A stretch of 16,640 bases of DNA from Saprospiraceae bacterium UBA7328 (GCA_002471345.1 DKPS01000120.1:1-16640); one strand, 5' to 3'; positions 1-10,103 are shown, counted from the stretch's first letter. The notes: generated by a model not told the origin, from the sequence alone. Translations and numbers: made by a program.

Positions 1-1
1 G

Positions 2-1840
<1,839 letters not shown>

Positions 1841-1867
1841 TCTTCTGTAATAAATATATGTACTTTA

Positions 1868-1901
1868 AAAGGAGGTGGTTTGTTGACAAATCACCTCCTT
1901 T
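1868..1901 (+). terminator. Strong hairpin after katG, probable terminator
   Basis: The arms AAAGGAGGTGGTTT and AAATCACCTCCTTT form a 14-bp stem with one G-T pair and a GTTGAC loop. It starts 28 bases after the katG stop. The A-rich 5' foot and T-rich 3' foot suit an intrinsic terminator, although only three T's follow the stem directly. It could act in both directions. The 3' arm equals the usual end of 16S rRNA (ATCACCTCCTTT), so the 5' arm is a perfect extended Shine-Dalgarno sequence. This may be chance. Confidence 0.75.
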
Positions 1902-1923
1902 ATGTTTGGAAAAAACTCAAGAC

Positions 1924-2862
1924 ATGAAAATTCGTAAATTAAATCTTCATCCTAACAACCCTCATAATCAAGGATATGATTTTGAAGCTTTGGTAAATGT
2001 TTATGCTGAGTTAAATAAATATGTAGTCCTAAACCCTCACCAAGAAAAAACTATAGATTTTACAAATTCTAAGGCTGTGATATCATTGAATGCAGCACTC
2101 TTAAGATTGCATTATAACATTAAGAATTGGAGCATACCTGATGGTTTTCTATGCCCTCCTATCCCTGGAAGAGCTGATTACATGCTCAATATTGCAGATT
2201 TATTATCTGAGGACTTTCACAATAAAAGAGCAAAAGGGAATAAGATTAAAATGTGGGATATTGGACTCGGAGCCAATTGTATCTATCCACTTATAGCTCA
2301 TCAAATGTTTAATTGGTCATGTACTGGAAGTGAAATAGATGATACTGCTATCCAAAATGCACAAACGATTTTAAAAGAAAATAGTCTTGAAAATAAAGTC
2401 AGCATATTGAAGCAAAGTGACCCTCAAAGTTTAATCAAGAATTTACTCGCAGAAGGTGACTATTATGATGTAATTGTATGCAACCCACCATTCCACGAGA
2501 GCCCACAAGCCATTATTGATGCCGCAGAACTCAAATGGAAAAAATTAGGAAAAAGCCAGAATACAGCTCAACTCAATTTTGGGGGTCAGAGTCAAGAATT
2601 ATGGTGTGAAGGTGGAGAATTGAATTTTGTCTCTAAGTTGATATCGGAAAGTGCTGAATTGCCAAACTCGGTAATGTGGTATACATCTTTAGTATCTAAG
2701 CAGGAAAACTTAGATATTCTTGTCGATAAACTAAGCGGAATGCCTGAGGGTGAATACCGAATTATTCCAATGTCTCAAGGGCAAAAAAAGAGTAGAATAT
2801 TAGTTTGGACCTATCTCACAAGAAAACAGAGAAAAGCTTGGATCAATTATCGATGGAATTAA
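1924..2862 (+). CDS. rlmF: 23S rRNA (adenine-1618-N6)-methyltransferase RlmF
   Basis: Transfers a methyl group from S-adenosylmethionine to N6 of A1618 in 23S rRNA (E. coli numbering). It is a cytoplasmic rRNA modification enzyme of the YbiN/RlmF family. From the ATG at 1924 the protein has 312 residues, close to the 308 of E. coli RlmF. It begins MKIRKLNLHPNN, like the family's N-terminal LHPRN. Family motifs are IPDGFLCPPIPGRADY (71-86), the SAM-binding DIGLGANCIYP (112-122), the catalytic NPPF (187-190), and FGGQSQELWCEGGE further on. An earlier in-frame ATG at 1858 lies before the katG hairpin and would add 22 unconserved residues encoded by that hairpin, so I reject it. No Shine-Dalgarno sequence stands at the usual distance. 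The promoter, if separate, must overlap the hairpin region; read-through from katG is the alternative. Confidence 0.95.
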   Translation: MKIRKLNLHPNNPHNQGYDFEALVNVYAELNKYVVLNPHQEKTIDFTNSKAVISLNAALLRLHYNIKNWSIPDGFLCPPIPGRADYMLNIADLLSEDFHNKRAKGNKIKMWDIGLGANCIYPLIAHQMFNWSCTGSEIDDTAIQNAQTILKENSLENKVSILKQSDPQSLIKNLLAEGDYYDVIVCNPPFHESPQAIIDAAELKWKKLGKSQNTAQLNFGGQSQELWCEGGELNFVSKLISESAELPNSVMWYTSLVSKQENLDILVDKLSGMPEGEYRIIPMSQGQKKSRILVWTYLTRKQRKAWINYRWN

Positions 2863-2900
2863 ATCAATTCATTCTCAATGAAGTGAATTAAAAACATACC

Positions 2901-2923
2901 ACGTAACGCGGCACGAGTTATGT
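2901..2923. repeat. GC-rich REP-like hairpin
   Basis: ACGTAAC (2901-2907) pairs with GTTATGT (2917-2923) with one G-T pair. Inside, after a G-A mismatch, CG pairs with CG around a GCA triloop. The island GTAACGCGGCACGAGTTA is much richer in G and C than its surroundings. This shape resembles the short palindromes mobilised by RAYT (REP-associated tyrosine) transposases, but I see no second copy in the window, so the assignment is tentative. It could equally be part of a terminator for rlmF. Confidence 0.35.
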
Positions 2924-2982
2924 ATTTATATATTACAAACCCATGATAACCAAGCTTTTATTCTTGTCAGACGATAGAGTTA

Positions 2983-3200
2983 TTAAAACACTTTATTGTG
3001 TTCATCAGCAAGGTGAAGAAAACCTGTCCAATAGACATCCAATTCACTTGATTTCATTGTATAGTGAAAAGCTAGAGGAATAGCATCATTTGCAACCATT
3101 TCACAATAGAGGTTAAATGCAGCTAAGACATTTAGTTTCTTAGCTGAGTATGATGAAAAAAAATGAAAAAGAGTAAGGGCCAGAATAAAGATTTTTGCAT
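2983..3200 (-). pseudogene. Remains of a small exported-protein gene, frameshifted
   Basis: On the minus strand an ATG at 3200 opens a signal-peptide-like stretch (MQKSLFWPLLFFIFF) that runs into a stop after 22 residues. One frame over, the same strand reads on with good protein character: about 50 residues including KKLNVLAAFNLYCEM, NDAIPLAFHYTMKSSE and LDVYWTGFLHLADEHN, stopping at 2983. The two frames would join if the run of eight A's (3156-3163 on the plus strand) had one more base. After that stop another frame gives a further coding-like tail to about 2933 (LITLSSDKNKSLVIMGL), so a second shift is possible. I do not recognise the family. G-starting codons are more frequent here than in the overlapping plus-strand frame. 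It may be a decayed gene, or an intact one with a homopolymer sequence error. Confidence 0.4.
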
Positions 3201-3212
3201 TGAATAAATAAA

Positions 3213-3245
3213 AGGCTAGTTATACAAATTGTATATTCAAAGCCT
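3213..3245. repeat. Nested palindrome upstream of the propeller gene
   Basis: A perfect inverted repeat TATACAA-A-TTGTATA (3221-3235) is enclosed by AGGCT (3213-3217) and AGCCT (3241-3245). It ends 30 bases before the next start codon, in the likely leader or promoter. It may be an operator or an mRNA hairpin; no regulator can be named. Confidence 0.35.
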
Positions 3246-3275
3246 AGAATTATTAAATACAGAATTGCTTTAATT

Positions 3276-6200
3276 ATGAAAAGAAATCACCTCATCTCAT
3301 GCTTCTTAGCCCTCACTTTATTTTTTGGTTTCTCAGTAAATAATATTGCTCAGACTACAAATGAAAGTGAATTGTCCAAAACTGTATCCAATTTAAATCT
3401 AAGAAGTATCGGTCCAGCTCTCATGGGAGGACGAATTGCAGATATCGCCGTAGACCCAAATAATCAAAGTATATGGTATGTCGCAGTGGGCTCTGGTGGA
3501 GTGTGGAAGACCATCAACAGGGGGACTTCATGGAGCCCTGTATTTGATAATCAAAAATCTTATTCTATCGGCACTATTACTATTGACCCAAACAACTCCA
3601 GTCGTATATGGGTAGGAACAGGTGAAAACGTAAGTGGGCGTCACGTCGGATGGGGTGATGGCATCTATTTGAGTCAGGATGGAGGAAGTTCGTGGAAAAA
3701 CATGGGATTGAAAAAATCAGAACATATAGGAAAGATTTTAATTGACCCCAGAGATAGCGATGTTGTCTATGTAGCGGCAGAAGGCCCCCTTTGGTCTTCC
3801 GGCGGGGATCGTGGTTTATACAAGACAATGGATGGTGGAAAAACATGGAAAGCCGTTCTTAAAGTTGATAAAGATACTGGAGTAACTGATATAGAGTTTG
3901 ATCCTTCGAATCCGGATGTTTTGTATGCGGCAGCATATCAGAGAAGAAGGCACACCTGGTCGCTCCTAGCAGGTGGCCCCAATTCAGGAATCTATAAATC
4001 TACAAATAGTGGAAATTCTTGGGAACAAATAAAGAAAGGACTTCCTAAAGGTGATGTAGGGAAGATTGGATTAGCAGTAACACCTGCTGATGCCAACATT
4101 GTATACGCTACAATAGAGGCAAATGGTGAAGAAAAAGGATTTTATAAATCTGATGATAAAGCTGAAAGTTGGGAACATCAGAACCCCTATATTTCTGGAG
4201 GTACTGGACCACATTATTATCAAGAGATAGAAGCCTCAATCGTGAATCCTGATTTAGTGTATCAGATGGATGTATTTCTTCATGTAACACGAGATGGAGG
4301 GAAAAACTTTGATTATTTGGGTACAGGAAGGGAAAAACACAGCGATAATCATGCTTTGTGGATTGATCCAAGTGATGGCAAACATCTTATTTGTGGAACA
4401 GATGCAGGTCTTTATGAAAGCTATGATGAAGGAACTACATGGAGACATTTTCCTAATTTACCCATTTCTCAGTTTTACAAAATAGGGTTAGATAATTCAG
4501 AACCCTTTTATAATATAGTGGCAGGTGCTCAAGATTTGGGCACTTTAATAGGCCCCTCTCGGACTTCTAATGTAGAAGGGATTAGAAATCGAGATTGGTA
4601 TGTCCCTTTAGGTGCAGATGGATACGATACTACATTTGATCCCGATGATCCCAATACGGTATATATGGAAATACAACAAGGTCTACTATATCGCTATGAT
4701 CGCCGCAGTGAGGAAGCATTGTATATACAACCTCAGCCAGATGTTAATGATCCTCCTGAAAGGTGGAATTGGGACAGCCCTGTTTTAATAAGTCCACATA
4801 ATTCTTCTCGATTATACTTCGGCTCACAGAGGTTGTGGCGCAGTGATAACAAGGGTAACTCATGGCTTCCTATAAGTGAAGATCTTACGACTAATCGCAA
4901 TCGATATGAATTAGAAATGATAGATAGAGTGTGGAGTGCAGATGCATTATATGACAATGGGGCCATGTCAAAATATGCGACGCTTACTGGCATTTCTGAA
5001 TCCCCATTATCTGAAGGATTACTTTATGCTTGCAGTGATGATGGCAATATCCAAGTGACTGAAGATGGTGGTCAAAATTGGAGATTGATTAATAACCTTC
5101 CCAAAGTTCCAAAGCTTTCTTTTATCAATGATATTGAAGCGTCAAGCCATGATGCTGACAACGTATTTGCCGTAGTAGATGCTCACAAACTCGGAGACTA
5201 TTCTCCTTATTTGTTTAAAAGTACAGATCGAGGAAGGACTTGGAAATCGATTACCGGTGACCTCCCGAAAGGTACTATTGTGTGGGTAATAAAACAGGAT
5301 CACATTGATCCAAATTTGCTTTTTATTGGAACGGAATATGGAATTTATTTCACACCTAATAGTGGTGTAAATTGGATCAAACTAGATGGAGGTGTGCCTA
5401 CAATTCCTTTCCGTGATCTTGAAATACATCAAAGAGACAACGACCTTGTTGGGGCGACTTTTGGGCGAGGCATTTATGTGTTGGATGATTATTCTTCATT
5501 AAGAGAATTATCTGCTGCTATTAAGGAAAAGAAAAGCTCACTTTTCTCCATCCGTGATGCATGGTGGTATGTACCTTATGAACCCATGCAAGCTAAAGGA
5601 ATGCCAACCCTTGGCACTACGAGTTTTGTATCTGATAATCCTCCATTTGGAGCCGTGATTACTTATTATCTTAATGATATTCCCCAATCCTCAAAAAAAC
5701 AGCGGCAAAAACAGGAAAAAACATTAAATGAACAAATTGCTGATATACCATTTCCTGGATGGGACCAACTTAGAAATGAGTCAAATGAGAATATGGCTAA
5801 AGTATTAGCATTAATTAGCGATGAATCAGGAAATCCAGTCAGGTGGGTAGAAGGCAAATCAAGTAAAGGGTTACATCGAATGAATTGGGACTTGAGACTT
5901 CCAGCACCTGATCCAATAAATCTGACAAAACCTAAATTCGTTCCTCCGTGGGCAGGAAGATCAAAAGGCCCATTGGCCCCTCCAGGAAATTACACCGCTG
6001 AACTGTTTATTTATCATAACAATATGTTCAGCTCAATTGGCAGTCAGAAATTTAAGGTCAAAGCAGTTCCTACACTTGCTGAAGAAACCAATGTTTTAGC
6101 CTTGACAGAATTCCAAAAAGAAACAGGTGAATTGTCTAGAAAGGTATCTTCCATAGGTAGGGTTTTAGGAGAAACAAGGAATAAAATTAGACATATGCGA

Positions 6201-6548
6201 GCAGCTTTAATCAAAACTTCAATTGCTGATAAAGATCTATTTAGTCGGCTGGATGAATTAGGATTAGATTTGGCCAACTTACAGATGAAATTGTCAGGTG
6301 ATCCTGCAAAACAAAGAATGAATGAATCTACTTCACCATCAATAAGATCGAGAATAGGGCAGGTCATTTACGGGCATTGGGATACTCGTCAAAATCCAAC
6401 TGCGACTCAGATGAGGAATATCGAGATTTCACAAAAAGAGTTCGAGAGTTTCAGTATCAAAATGAATCAATATTTGGATAAACTGTCCTTATATGAAAAT
6501 GATATTGAAAAAGCAGGAGCCCCATGGACTCCAGGTAGAACGCCATAA
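3276..6548 (+). CDS. Secreted VPS10/sortilin-like BNR-repeat beta-propeller protein
   Basis: A 1090-residue exported protein. Residues 1-26 form a signal peptide ending in NNIAQ. From about residue 40 to 750 there is a large tandem beta-propeller with some ten Asp-box repeats (S/T-x-D-x-G-x-[ST]-W): SQDGGSSW, TMDGGKTW, STNSGNSW, SYDEGTTW, SDNKGNSW, TEDGGQNW, STDRGRTW and TPNSGVNW are clear; SDDKAESW and TRDGGKNF are degenerate. The blades carry the IDPNN/VYVA-type strands typical of VPS10-like proteins, which are often labelled glycosyl hydrolases in Bacteroidota. The C-terminal 300 residues hold a beta-sandwich-like part and a helical part (about 930-1080). No C-terminal sorting domain is obvious. 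The substrate is unknown and the BNR fold alone does not show an enzyme; glycan or peptide binding is as likely. The length is usual for this secreted family. It is flanked by non-coding DNA upstream and converges on the next gene with a 35-bp gap, so it is probably transcribed alone. Confidence 0.85.
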   Translation: MKRNHLISCFLALTLFFGFSVNNIAQTTNESELSKTVSNLNLRSIGPALMGGRIADIAVDPNNQSIWYVAVGSGGVWKTINRGTSWSPVFDNQKSYSIGTITIDPNNSSRIWVGTGENVSGRHVGWGDGIYLSQDGGSSWKNMGLKKSEHIGKILIDPRDSDVVYVAAEGPLWSSGGDRGLYKTMDGGKTWKAVLKVDKDTGVTDIEFDPSNPDVLYAAAYQRRRHTWSLLAGGPNSGIYKSTNSGNSWEQIKKGLPKGDVGKIGLAVTPADANIVYATIEANGEEKGFYKSDDKAESWEHQNPYISGGTGPHYYQEIEASIVNPDLVYQMDVFLHVTRDGGKNFDYLGTGREKHSDNHALWIDPSDGKHLICGTDAGLYESYDEGTTWRHFPNLPISQFYKIGLDNSEPFYNIVAGAQDLGTLIGPSRTSNVEGIRNRDWYVPLGADGYDTTFDPDDPNTVYMEIQQGLLYRYDRRSEEALYIQPQPDVNDPPERWNWDSPVLISPHNSSRLYFGSQRLWRSDNKGNSWLPISEDLTTNRNRYELEMIDRVWSADALYDNGAMSKYATLTGISESPLSEGLLYACSDDGNIQVTEDGGQNWRLINNLPKVPKLSFINDIEASSHDADNVFAVVDAHKLGDYSPYLFKSTDRGRTWKSITGDLPKGTIVWVIKQDHIDPNLLFIGTEYGIYFTPNSGVNWIKLDGGVPTIPFRDLEIHQRDNDLVGATFGRGIYVLDDYSSLRELSAAIKEKKSSLFSIRDAWWYVPYEPMQAKGMPTLGTTSFVSDNPPFGAVITYYLNDIPQSSKKQRQKQEKTLNEQIADIPFPGWDQLRNESNENMAKVLALISDESGNPVRWVEGKSSKGLHRMNWDLRLPAPDPINLTKPKFVPPWAGRSKGPLAPPGNYTAELFIYHNNMFSSIGSQKFKVKAVPTLAEETNVLALTEFQKETGELSRKVSSIGRVLGETRNKIRHMRAALIKTSIADKDLFSRLDELGLDLANLQMKLSGDPAKQRMNESTSPSIRSRIGQVIYGHWDTRQNPTATQMRNIEISQKEFESFSIKMNQYLDKLSLYENDIEKAGAPWTPGRTP

Positions 6549-6583
6549 GGTTTTGAGTGTAGAAAAGATTATTCGGAATTAGC

Positions 6584-7144
6584 TCAATTGGCTCTGTCAT
6601 TTGTTTTTTTCGATCTGAACCATTGCATAAGGATAGAAAAAACCATGGCCATTGCCGCTGCCATTCCGTTGAAAATGATGTCTTCTACATCAAATACGCG
6701 ATTTGGCAAAAAGAATTGAAGCCCTTCATCTATCACACCAATTATAAATGTGATGAAAAATGAAATTAATGCTACAGATATAAAACCCTTTTTTGTACCA
6801 ATCCTCTCATTTAATGCTTTATGAATAAAAATAGCGAGTACACTGTATTCCATAAGGTGAGTTCTTTCTGAAAGGCCCAATCTAAGAAAGAACATCACAT
6901 ATACAGCTACTATTCCTAAAATTAGAGTTAATTCTAGTTTGCCTGGTTTGGTTTTAACCCCATGAACCAAAATGGTAGTCCCTACCAAGATCATAACCGA
7001 ACCAAATATCCATGCCTGAGTATTCTGATTCTGAAATAGATCAACCAAAGGCTGACCTATGAAAAGCGTTGAGAAAATAGCAATCACGACCACAAATGCA
7101 CAAATCCACAGTTTTTTCTCTTGATCAGTGCGGAATATTTTCAT
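6584..7144 (-). CDS. VanZ-like integral membrane protein
   Basis: A 186-residue protein with about five hydrophobic segments (roughly residues 12-30, 44-61, 70-89, 97-109 and 121-140), then a VanZ-type signature: ERTHLMEYS (93-101) and DEGLQFFLPNRVFDVEDIIFN (139-159), with conserved Asp-Glu, Gln, Arg, Asp and Asn. VanZ gives weak teicoplanin resistance in enterococci, but most members are uncharacterised and no resistance is implied here. It is the last gene of a three-gene minus-strand cluster, starting 22 bp after the aminotransferase gene. A tiny frame (MKKKKMQ) starts just after that upstream stop, and its TGA overlaps this ATG, which could couple translation; this may be chance. Confidence 0.85.
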   Translation of the reverse strand: MKIFRTDQEKKLWICAFVVVIAIFSTLFIGQPLVDLFQNQNTQAWIFGSVMILVGTTILVHGVKTKPGKLELTLILGIVAVYVMFFLRLGLSERTHLMEYSVLAIFIHKALNERIGTKKGFISVALISFFITFIIGVIDEGLQFFLPNRVFDVEDIIFNGMAAAMAMVFSILMQWFRSKKTNDRAN

Positions 7145-7166
7145 TGCATTTTTTTCTTTTTCATTA

Positions 7167-8291
7167 TTACCGAGCTACTAATGATTCTACCACAAATTCT
7201 TCAAACCGTATTAATGCTTTTGGAGTGTCTTCTCTTCCAAGTCCTATTCTAAAATAGCCAGGAAAGTTATAAATTTCGCCAGGTAGGATCAGTACATCCT
7301 TCTCTTCTCTTGCCCTTTTTGCTAAAAGCATGTCATCAGAATCAAAAAGCATTTTCACTAATGTTATTGGTCCAGCCTTAGGCTCATTCCAAGCAAACAG
7401 TTCTTTATATTCTTTGAAAAATTCTCTGAATGTGGATAAGTTGTGTCTTACAATATTCAGATTTTTATCCAAAATTTGCTTTCTGTTTCTTAGAGCCACA
7501 CCTGCAAGAAATTCACTGGGCGCAGAATTACATATAGTAGTATACTCTTTCAGTTCCGCTACTTTATCCAGAATCCCTTGATTTTGAGATGCTATCCAAC
7601 CAATTCGCAACCCTGGAAGTCCATATGATTTAGACATTACTCCTATAGAAGTCCCACTTTCATATACATCTGCGATGGCAGGAAGAGCATATTCTCGACT
7701 AGATTCTAATTCTCTATATACCTCATCGCAAAAAATGAGAATGTTATGCCTCCTTGCGATATCAATTATTTCTGTCTGTTCATCTTTAGTAAAATGAAAT
7801 CCTGTCGGGTTATGAGGAGAGTTAAGAAATATGACTTTTGTCTTGGAAGAAATCATGTTTCTCAGTTCATCAATGTCAAAACTAGGAGCCTTACCATTAT
7901 ATTTTACGCCCCATTTCAAGACTTTACACCCTATACTTTCTGGCACAGACTGAAGAGATTGATAACAAGGAGACTGTACTATTACTTCATCTCCAGGAGA
8001 CAACATAGCTTGTGAAAACAGAAAAATAGGTTCTTGAGCACCTGAGCAAACTATTAAATCATCCGATGAAACTTTGTTATATATAGAAGATATGTCACAC
8101 CTGAGTGATTCAGAGCCTTTGGTATGGGTGTAGCCTAACCATGTATTTTGAAACTTGTCTTGAGCTCCTTTCTCAAGTGAAAGAAGATCTGTAATACTCA
8201 TTGCTTCACAGTCAGAATTGCAAATGGAATATTTTGCCTTATGTTCGTATAGACTAAAGTACCGCTCTAGTTTAAAAGGTTTTATATCCAT
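7167..8291 (-). CDS. PLP-dependent aminotransferase, class I/II fold type I
   Basis: A 374-residue cytoplasmic fold-type-I enzyme. The Schiff-base lysine is K221 in SKSYGLPGLRIGW. Other PLP or substrate residues are Y110 (PCYQSL), N161 (HNPTG), D189 and Y192 (DEVYREL), and the carboxylate-binding R348 (FRIGLGRE). The start KPFKLERYF, the SDCEAMS segment (26-32), LGYTHTKG and YTTICNSAPSE place it in a subgroup akin to capreomycidine-synthase-like aminotransferases, found as orphan genes in many bacteria. The amino donor, substrate and pathway cannot be told from sequence. It is the middle gene of the cluster: 29 bp after the four-helix membrane gene and 22 bp before the VanZ-like gene, so co-transcription is likely. 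No dedicated amino-acid pathway genes lie nearby. Confidence 0.9.
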   Translation of the reverse strand: MDIKPFKLERYFSLYEHKAKYSICNSDCEAMSITDLLSLEKGAQDKFQNTWLGYTHTKGSESLRCDISSIYNKVSSDDLIVCSGAQEPIFLFSQAMLSPGDEVIVQSPCYQSLQSVPESIGCKVLKWGVKYNGKAPSFDIDELRNMISSKTKVIFLNSPHNPTGFHFTKDEQTEIIDIARRHNILIFCDEVYRELESSREYALPAIADVYESGTSIGVMSKSYGLPGLRIGWIASQNQGILDKVAELKEYTTICNSAPSEFLAGVALRNRKQILDKNLNIVRHNLSTFREFFKEYKELFAWNEPKAGPITLVKMLFDSDDMLLAKRAREEKDVLILPGEIYNFPGYFRIGLGREDTPKALIRFEEFVVESLVAR

Positions 8292-8320
8292 TTTTCCTGC
8301 CTTTATTTGACCTTATGAAT

Positions 8321-8878
8321 TTATGAAATTTTCATTCTTTTGAGCCCCAATTTCACTATCCAAATTAACCCTAAAATTATTGGCAAACCCATTGAAATAT
8401 TGACAAGCACTCCTTTGAGACTAGTGACTTTTGAAGCAGAATCTACCATTTCTGATGTAAGGTCAGGATAACTGGAAAGCATGCTTAAGGTATTAAAATT
8501 CTCTTTAAAATCTACAACCATCAGAAGCAATGGGAATAGTGAAAGGTATATCCAATTAGATTCTGAGTTAGTGATATTTTTTAAAAGAAAAGCGGACAAA
8601 AGAATAAATAAGGCACCATAGGCAAATGGAAAAATAGAGTCTGTAACTTTTGTGGCATAAGTATGAACAGCTCTTCCCTCTGGTTTTAATTCCTCAAAAA
8701 AAGTCCGAATTTCATTTACAGTGTAATCAGAACGTAAATCTATCATCATTGCTTGATTCCCAGTGATTTCGCTCATAGCTCTTTCATGACCTTGAAAAAG
8801 ATACAGACAATATACACAGAGAAAGAAGCCTAGTAGAATAAATTTCCAATTAGAGCTGATTATTAATATTTTTTTCAT
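8321..8878 (-). CDS. Four-helix integral membrane protein of unknown function
   Basis: A 185-residue membrane protein with transmembrane segments at about 11-28, 80-99, 109-123 and 155-177. Between the first two lies an external or periplasmic loop of some 50 residues with IDLRSDYTVNEIRTFFEEL and EGRAVHTY. The pattern of a short amphipathic loop, a T-x-D-S-I-F-P-F-A-Y helix start, and DFKENFNTLSML before the last loop recurs in uncharacterised bacterial membrane proteins I have seen, but I cannot name a family. It is the first gene of the cluster with the aminotransferase and VanZ-like genes. Function is not assigned. The start is supported by the hydrophobic helix that follows at once. Confidence 0.75.
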   Translation of the reverse strand: MKKILIISSNWKFILLGFFLCVYCLYLFQGHERAMSEITGNQAMMIDLRSDYTVNEIRTFFEELKPEGRAVHTYATKVTDSIFPFAYGALFILLSAFLLKNITNSESNWIYLSLFPLLLMVVDFKENFNTLSMLSSYPDLTSEMVDSASKVTSLKGVLVNISMGLPIILGLIWIVKLGLKRMKIS

Positions 8879-8970
8879 TTCTCTTTAGTTTAGCTGTCTT
8901 CAAAAAATGGTATTAAAGCAACTTTACCAATTTGATAAAAGGAATAAGATTCAGATATCGTTTGTCATCC

Positions 8971-10086
8971 TTAATCCTTAGCTCCACTAGTAATCCAATC
9001 TAAAGACAGCCTCACGAATACATTATCTTTATAGCCATCTTTTTCAAAGAACAATCCAATATCTCCATTTTTGAGAATGGTCATTTCAGAATAAGCAGAT
9101 TGGCCTGAGTAGATCGTTTTTCCTGCATACCAAGTCTGTCCATTATCAAAACTATATTTGATAGTAAGATTTTCTCTATGATCTCCTGAGTTTGCATTAG
9201 CAAAGAGAAGACAAGTCTTTTCAACACCTAAGTTGCTCATATCATAACTGATGATACTCGCATTACAAGCTGGATCTATTAATTGATTATCTGGATAAGA
9301 ATCCCATGTCTGGCCTTTATCTCTTGAAACATGTACATATCTGGCCTTCATTTTATTTACTCTACTATTTACCATCCACGAACCATCGCTGAGTTCTACT
9401 ATTTTAGATTCATCTCCCGGTTTTAAAGGAGTATCGATTAAATTCCAACTTGCCCCATGATCATCACTTTTGAAAAGATGAGCTCCATTTTGAATATTCA
9501 CAAGAGTATGAATGAGGATACCTTCTCTAGTGTGGATCCCTCGGCCAGAAGTGATGAATTTAAAATCATTGCTCCATTCTGGTTTTGATATTTGAGAAGT
9601 AATATCTACAGGTGAAGACCAGGTCTGACCATGATCATCACTTTTGATCATTTTGAGATAGTAAATGTCTTTTTCATACTCTAAATCCATATAATTATAA
9701 AAAAGGAAAATAGATCCAGTGGTTTCATCTAAAATCATAGAAGGGTCTGATGCTGACTGACCCAATGGATAATCCACAATTGTTTTTATTTCGGACCATG
9801 TATCGCCATTGTCTTTACTAAAGCGCATTACAATATTGATATTATCGCTCCATTTCAGGTCTCTACATGAAGGTACACGTTCATCAATTGCTGAAATTAT
9901 GTCTCCATTTTGAGCAGTAACAATAGCTGGTATCCTATAGCATGCCACATCCGGATTCATCGAATTGTTGAATAAACTTATAAATTTTTGTGACAGAGAA
10001 TTTTCTTGAGAATTTGCTCTATTAGAAATTGCCATCAAAATGATAATGACGAGAATTGTTGAGATTAATGAGAATTTAAGTTTCAT
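8971..10086 (-). CDS. Secreted exo-alpha-sialidase, GH33-type
   Basis: Likely cleaves terminal sialic acid from glycans outside the cytoplasm. The protein has 371 residues with a signal peptide (1-26, ending in RANSQ). The six-bladed sialidase propeller shows five Asp boxes: SKDNGDTW (90-97), SDDHGQTW (149-156), SDDHGASW (207-214), SRDKGQTW (254-261) and SFDNGQTW (312-319). Candidate catalytic residues all appear: R51 in the YRIP motif, R70, the acid/base D76, E226 (GDESKIVEL), R242, R304 and the nucleophile Y332 (AYSEM). This completeness argues for an active enzyme rather than a mere BNR protein, though sialidase and related specificities cannot be separated by eye. No sialic-acid transporter, aldolase or epimerase lies in the window. 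It is 92 bp from the downstream membrane-protein gene and divergent from the TlpA-like gene. Confidence 0.85.
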   Translation of the reverse strand: MKLKFSLISTILVIIILMAISNRANSQENSLSQKFISLFNNSMNPDVACYRIPAIVTAQNGDIISAIDERVPSCRDLKWSDNINIVMRFSKDNGDTWSEIKTIVDYPLGQSASDPSMILDETTGSIFLFYNYMDLEYEKDIYYLKMIKSDDHGQTWSSPVDITSQISKPEWSNDFKFITSGRGIHTREGILIHTLVNIQNGAHLFKSDDHGASWNLIDTPLKPGDESKIVELSDGSWMVNSRVNKMKARYVHVSRDKGQTWDSYPDNQLIDPACNASIISYDMSNLGVEKTCLLFANANSGDHRENLTIKYSFDNGQTWYAGKTIYSGQSAYSEMTILKNGDIGLFFEKDGYKDNVFVRLSLDWITSGAKD

Positions 10087-10103
10087 TCAATACGATTTTA
10101 CCT

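Noticed and set aside
1858..1923. Earlier in-frame ATG for rlmF giving a 334-residue protein
   Set aside because: The extra 22 residues are encoded by the katG hairpin and lack any similarity to the RlmF N-terminus; the ATG at 1924 gives the family length.
2943..3083. Plus-strand frame of 46 residues starting MITKLLFLSDDRV
   Set aside because: It overlaps the minus-strand reading, has weaker codon character and no recognisable family; kept only as an alternative.
6044..6367. Minus-strand 107-residue frame inside the propeller gene
   Set aside because: Shadow of a strongly supported gene, with no family features. The same holds for 15111-15434 and the other short antisense frames.
7141..7164. 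Seven-codon frame MKKKKMQ overlapping the VanZ-like start
   Set aside because: Too short and A-rich to separate from chance; possible translational coupling is mentioned in the gene entry only.
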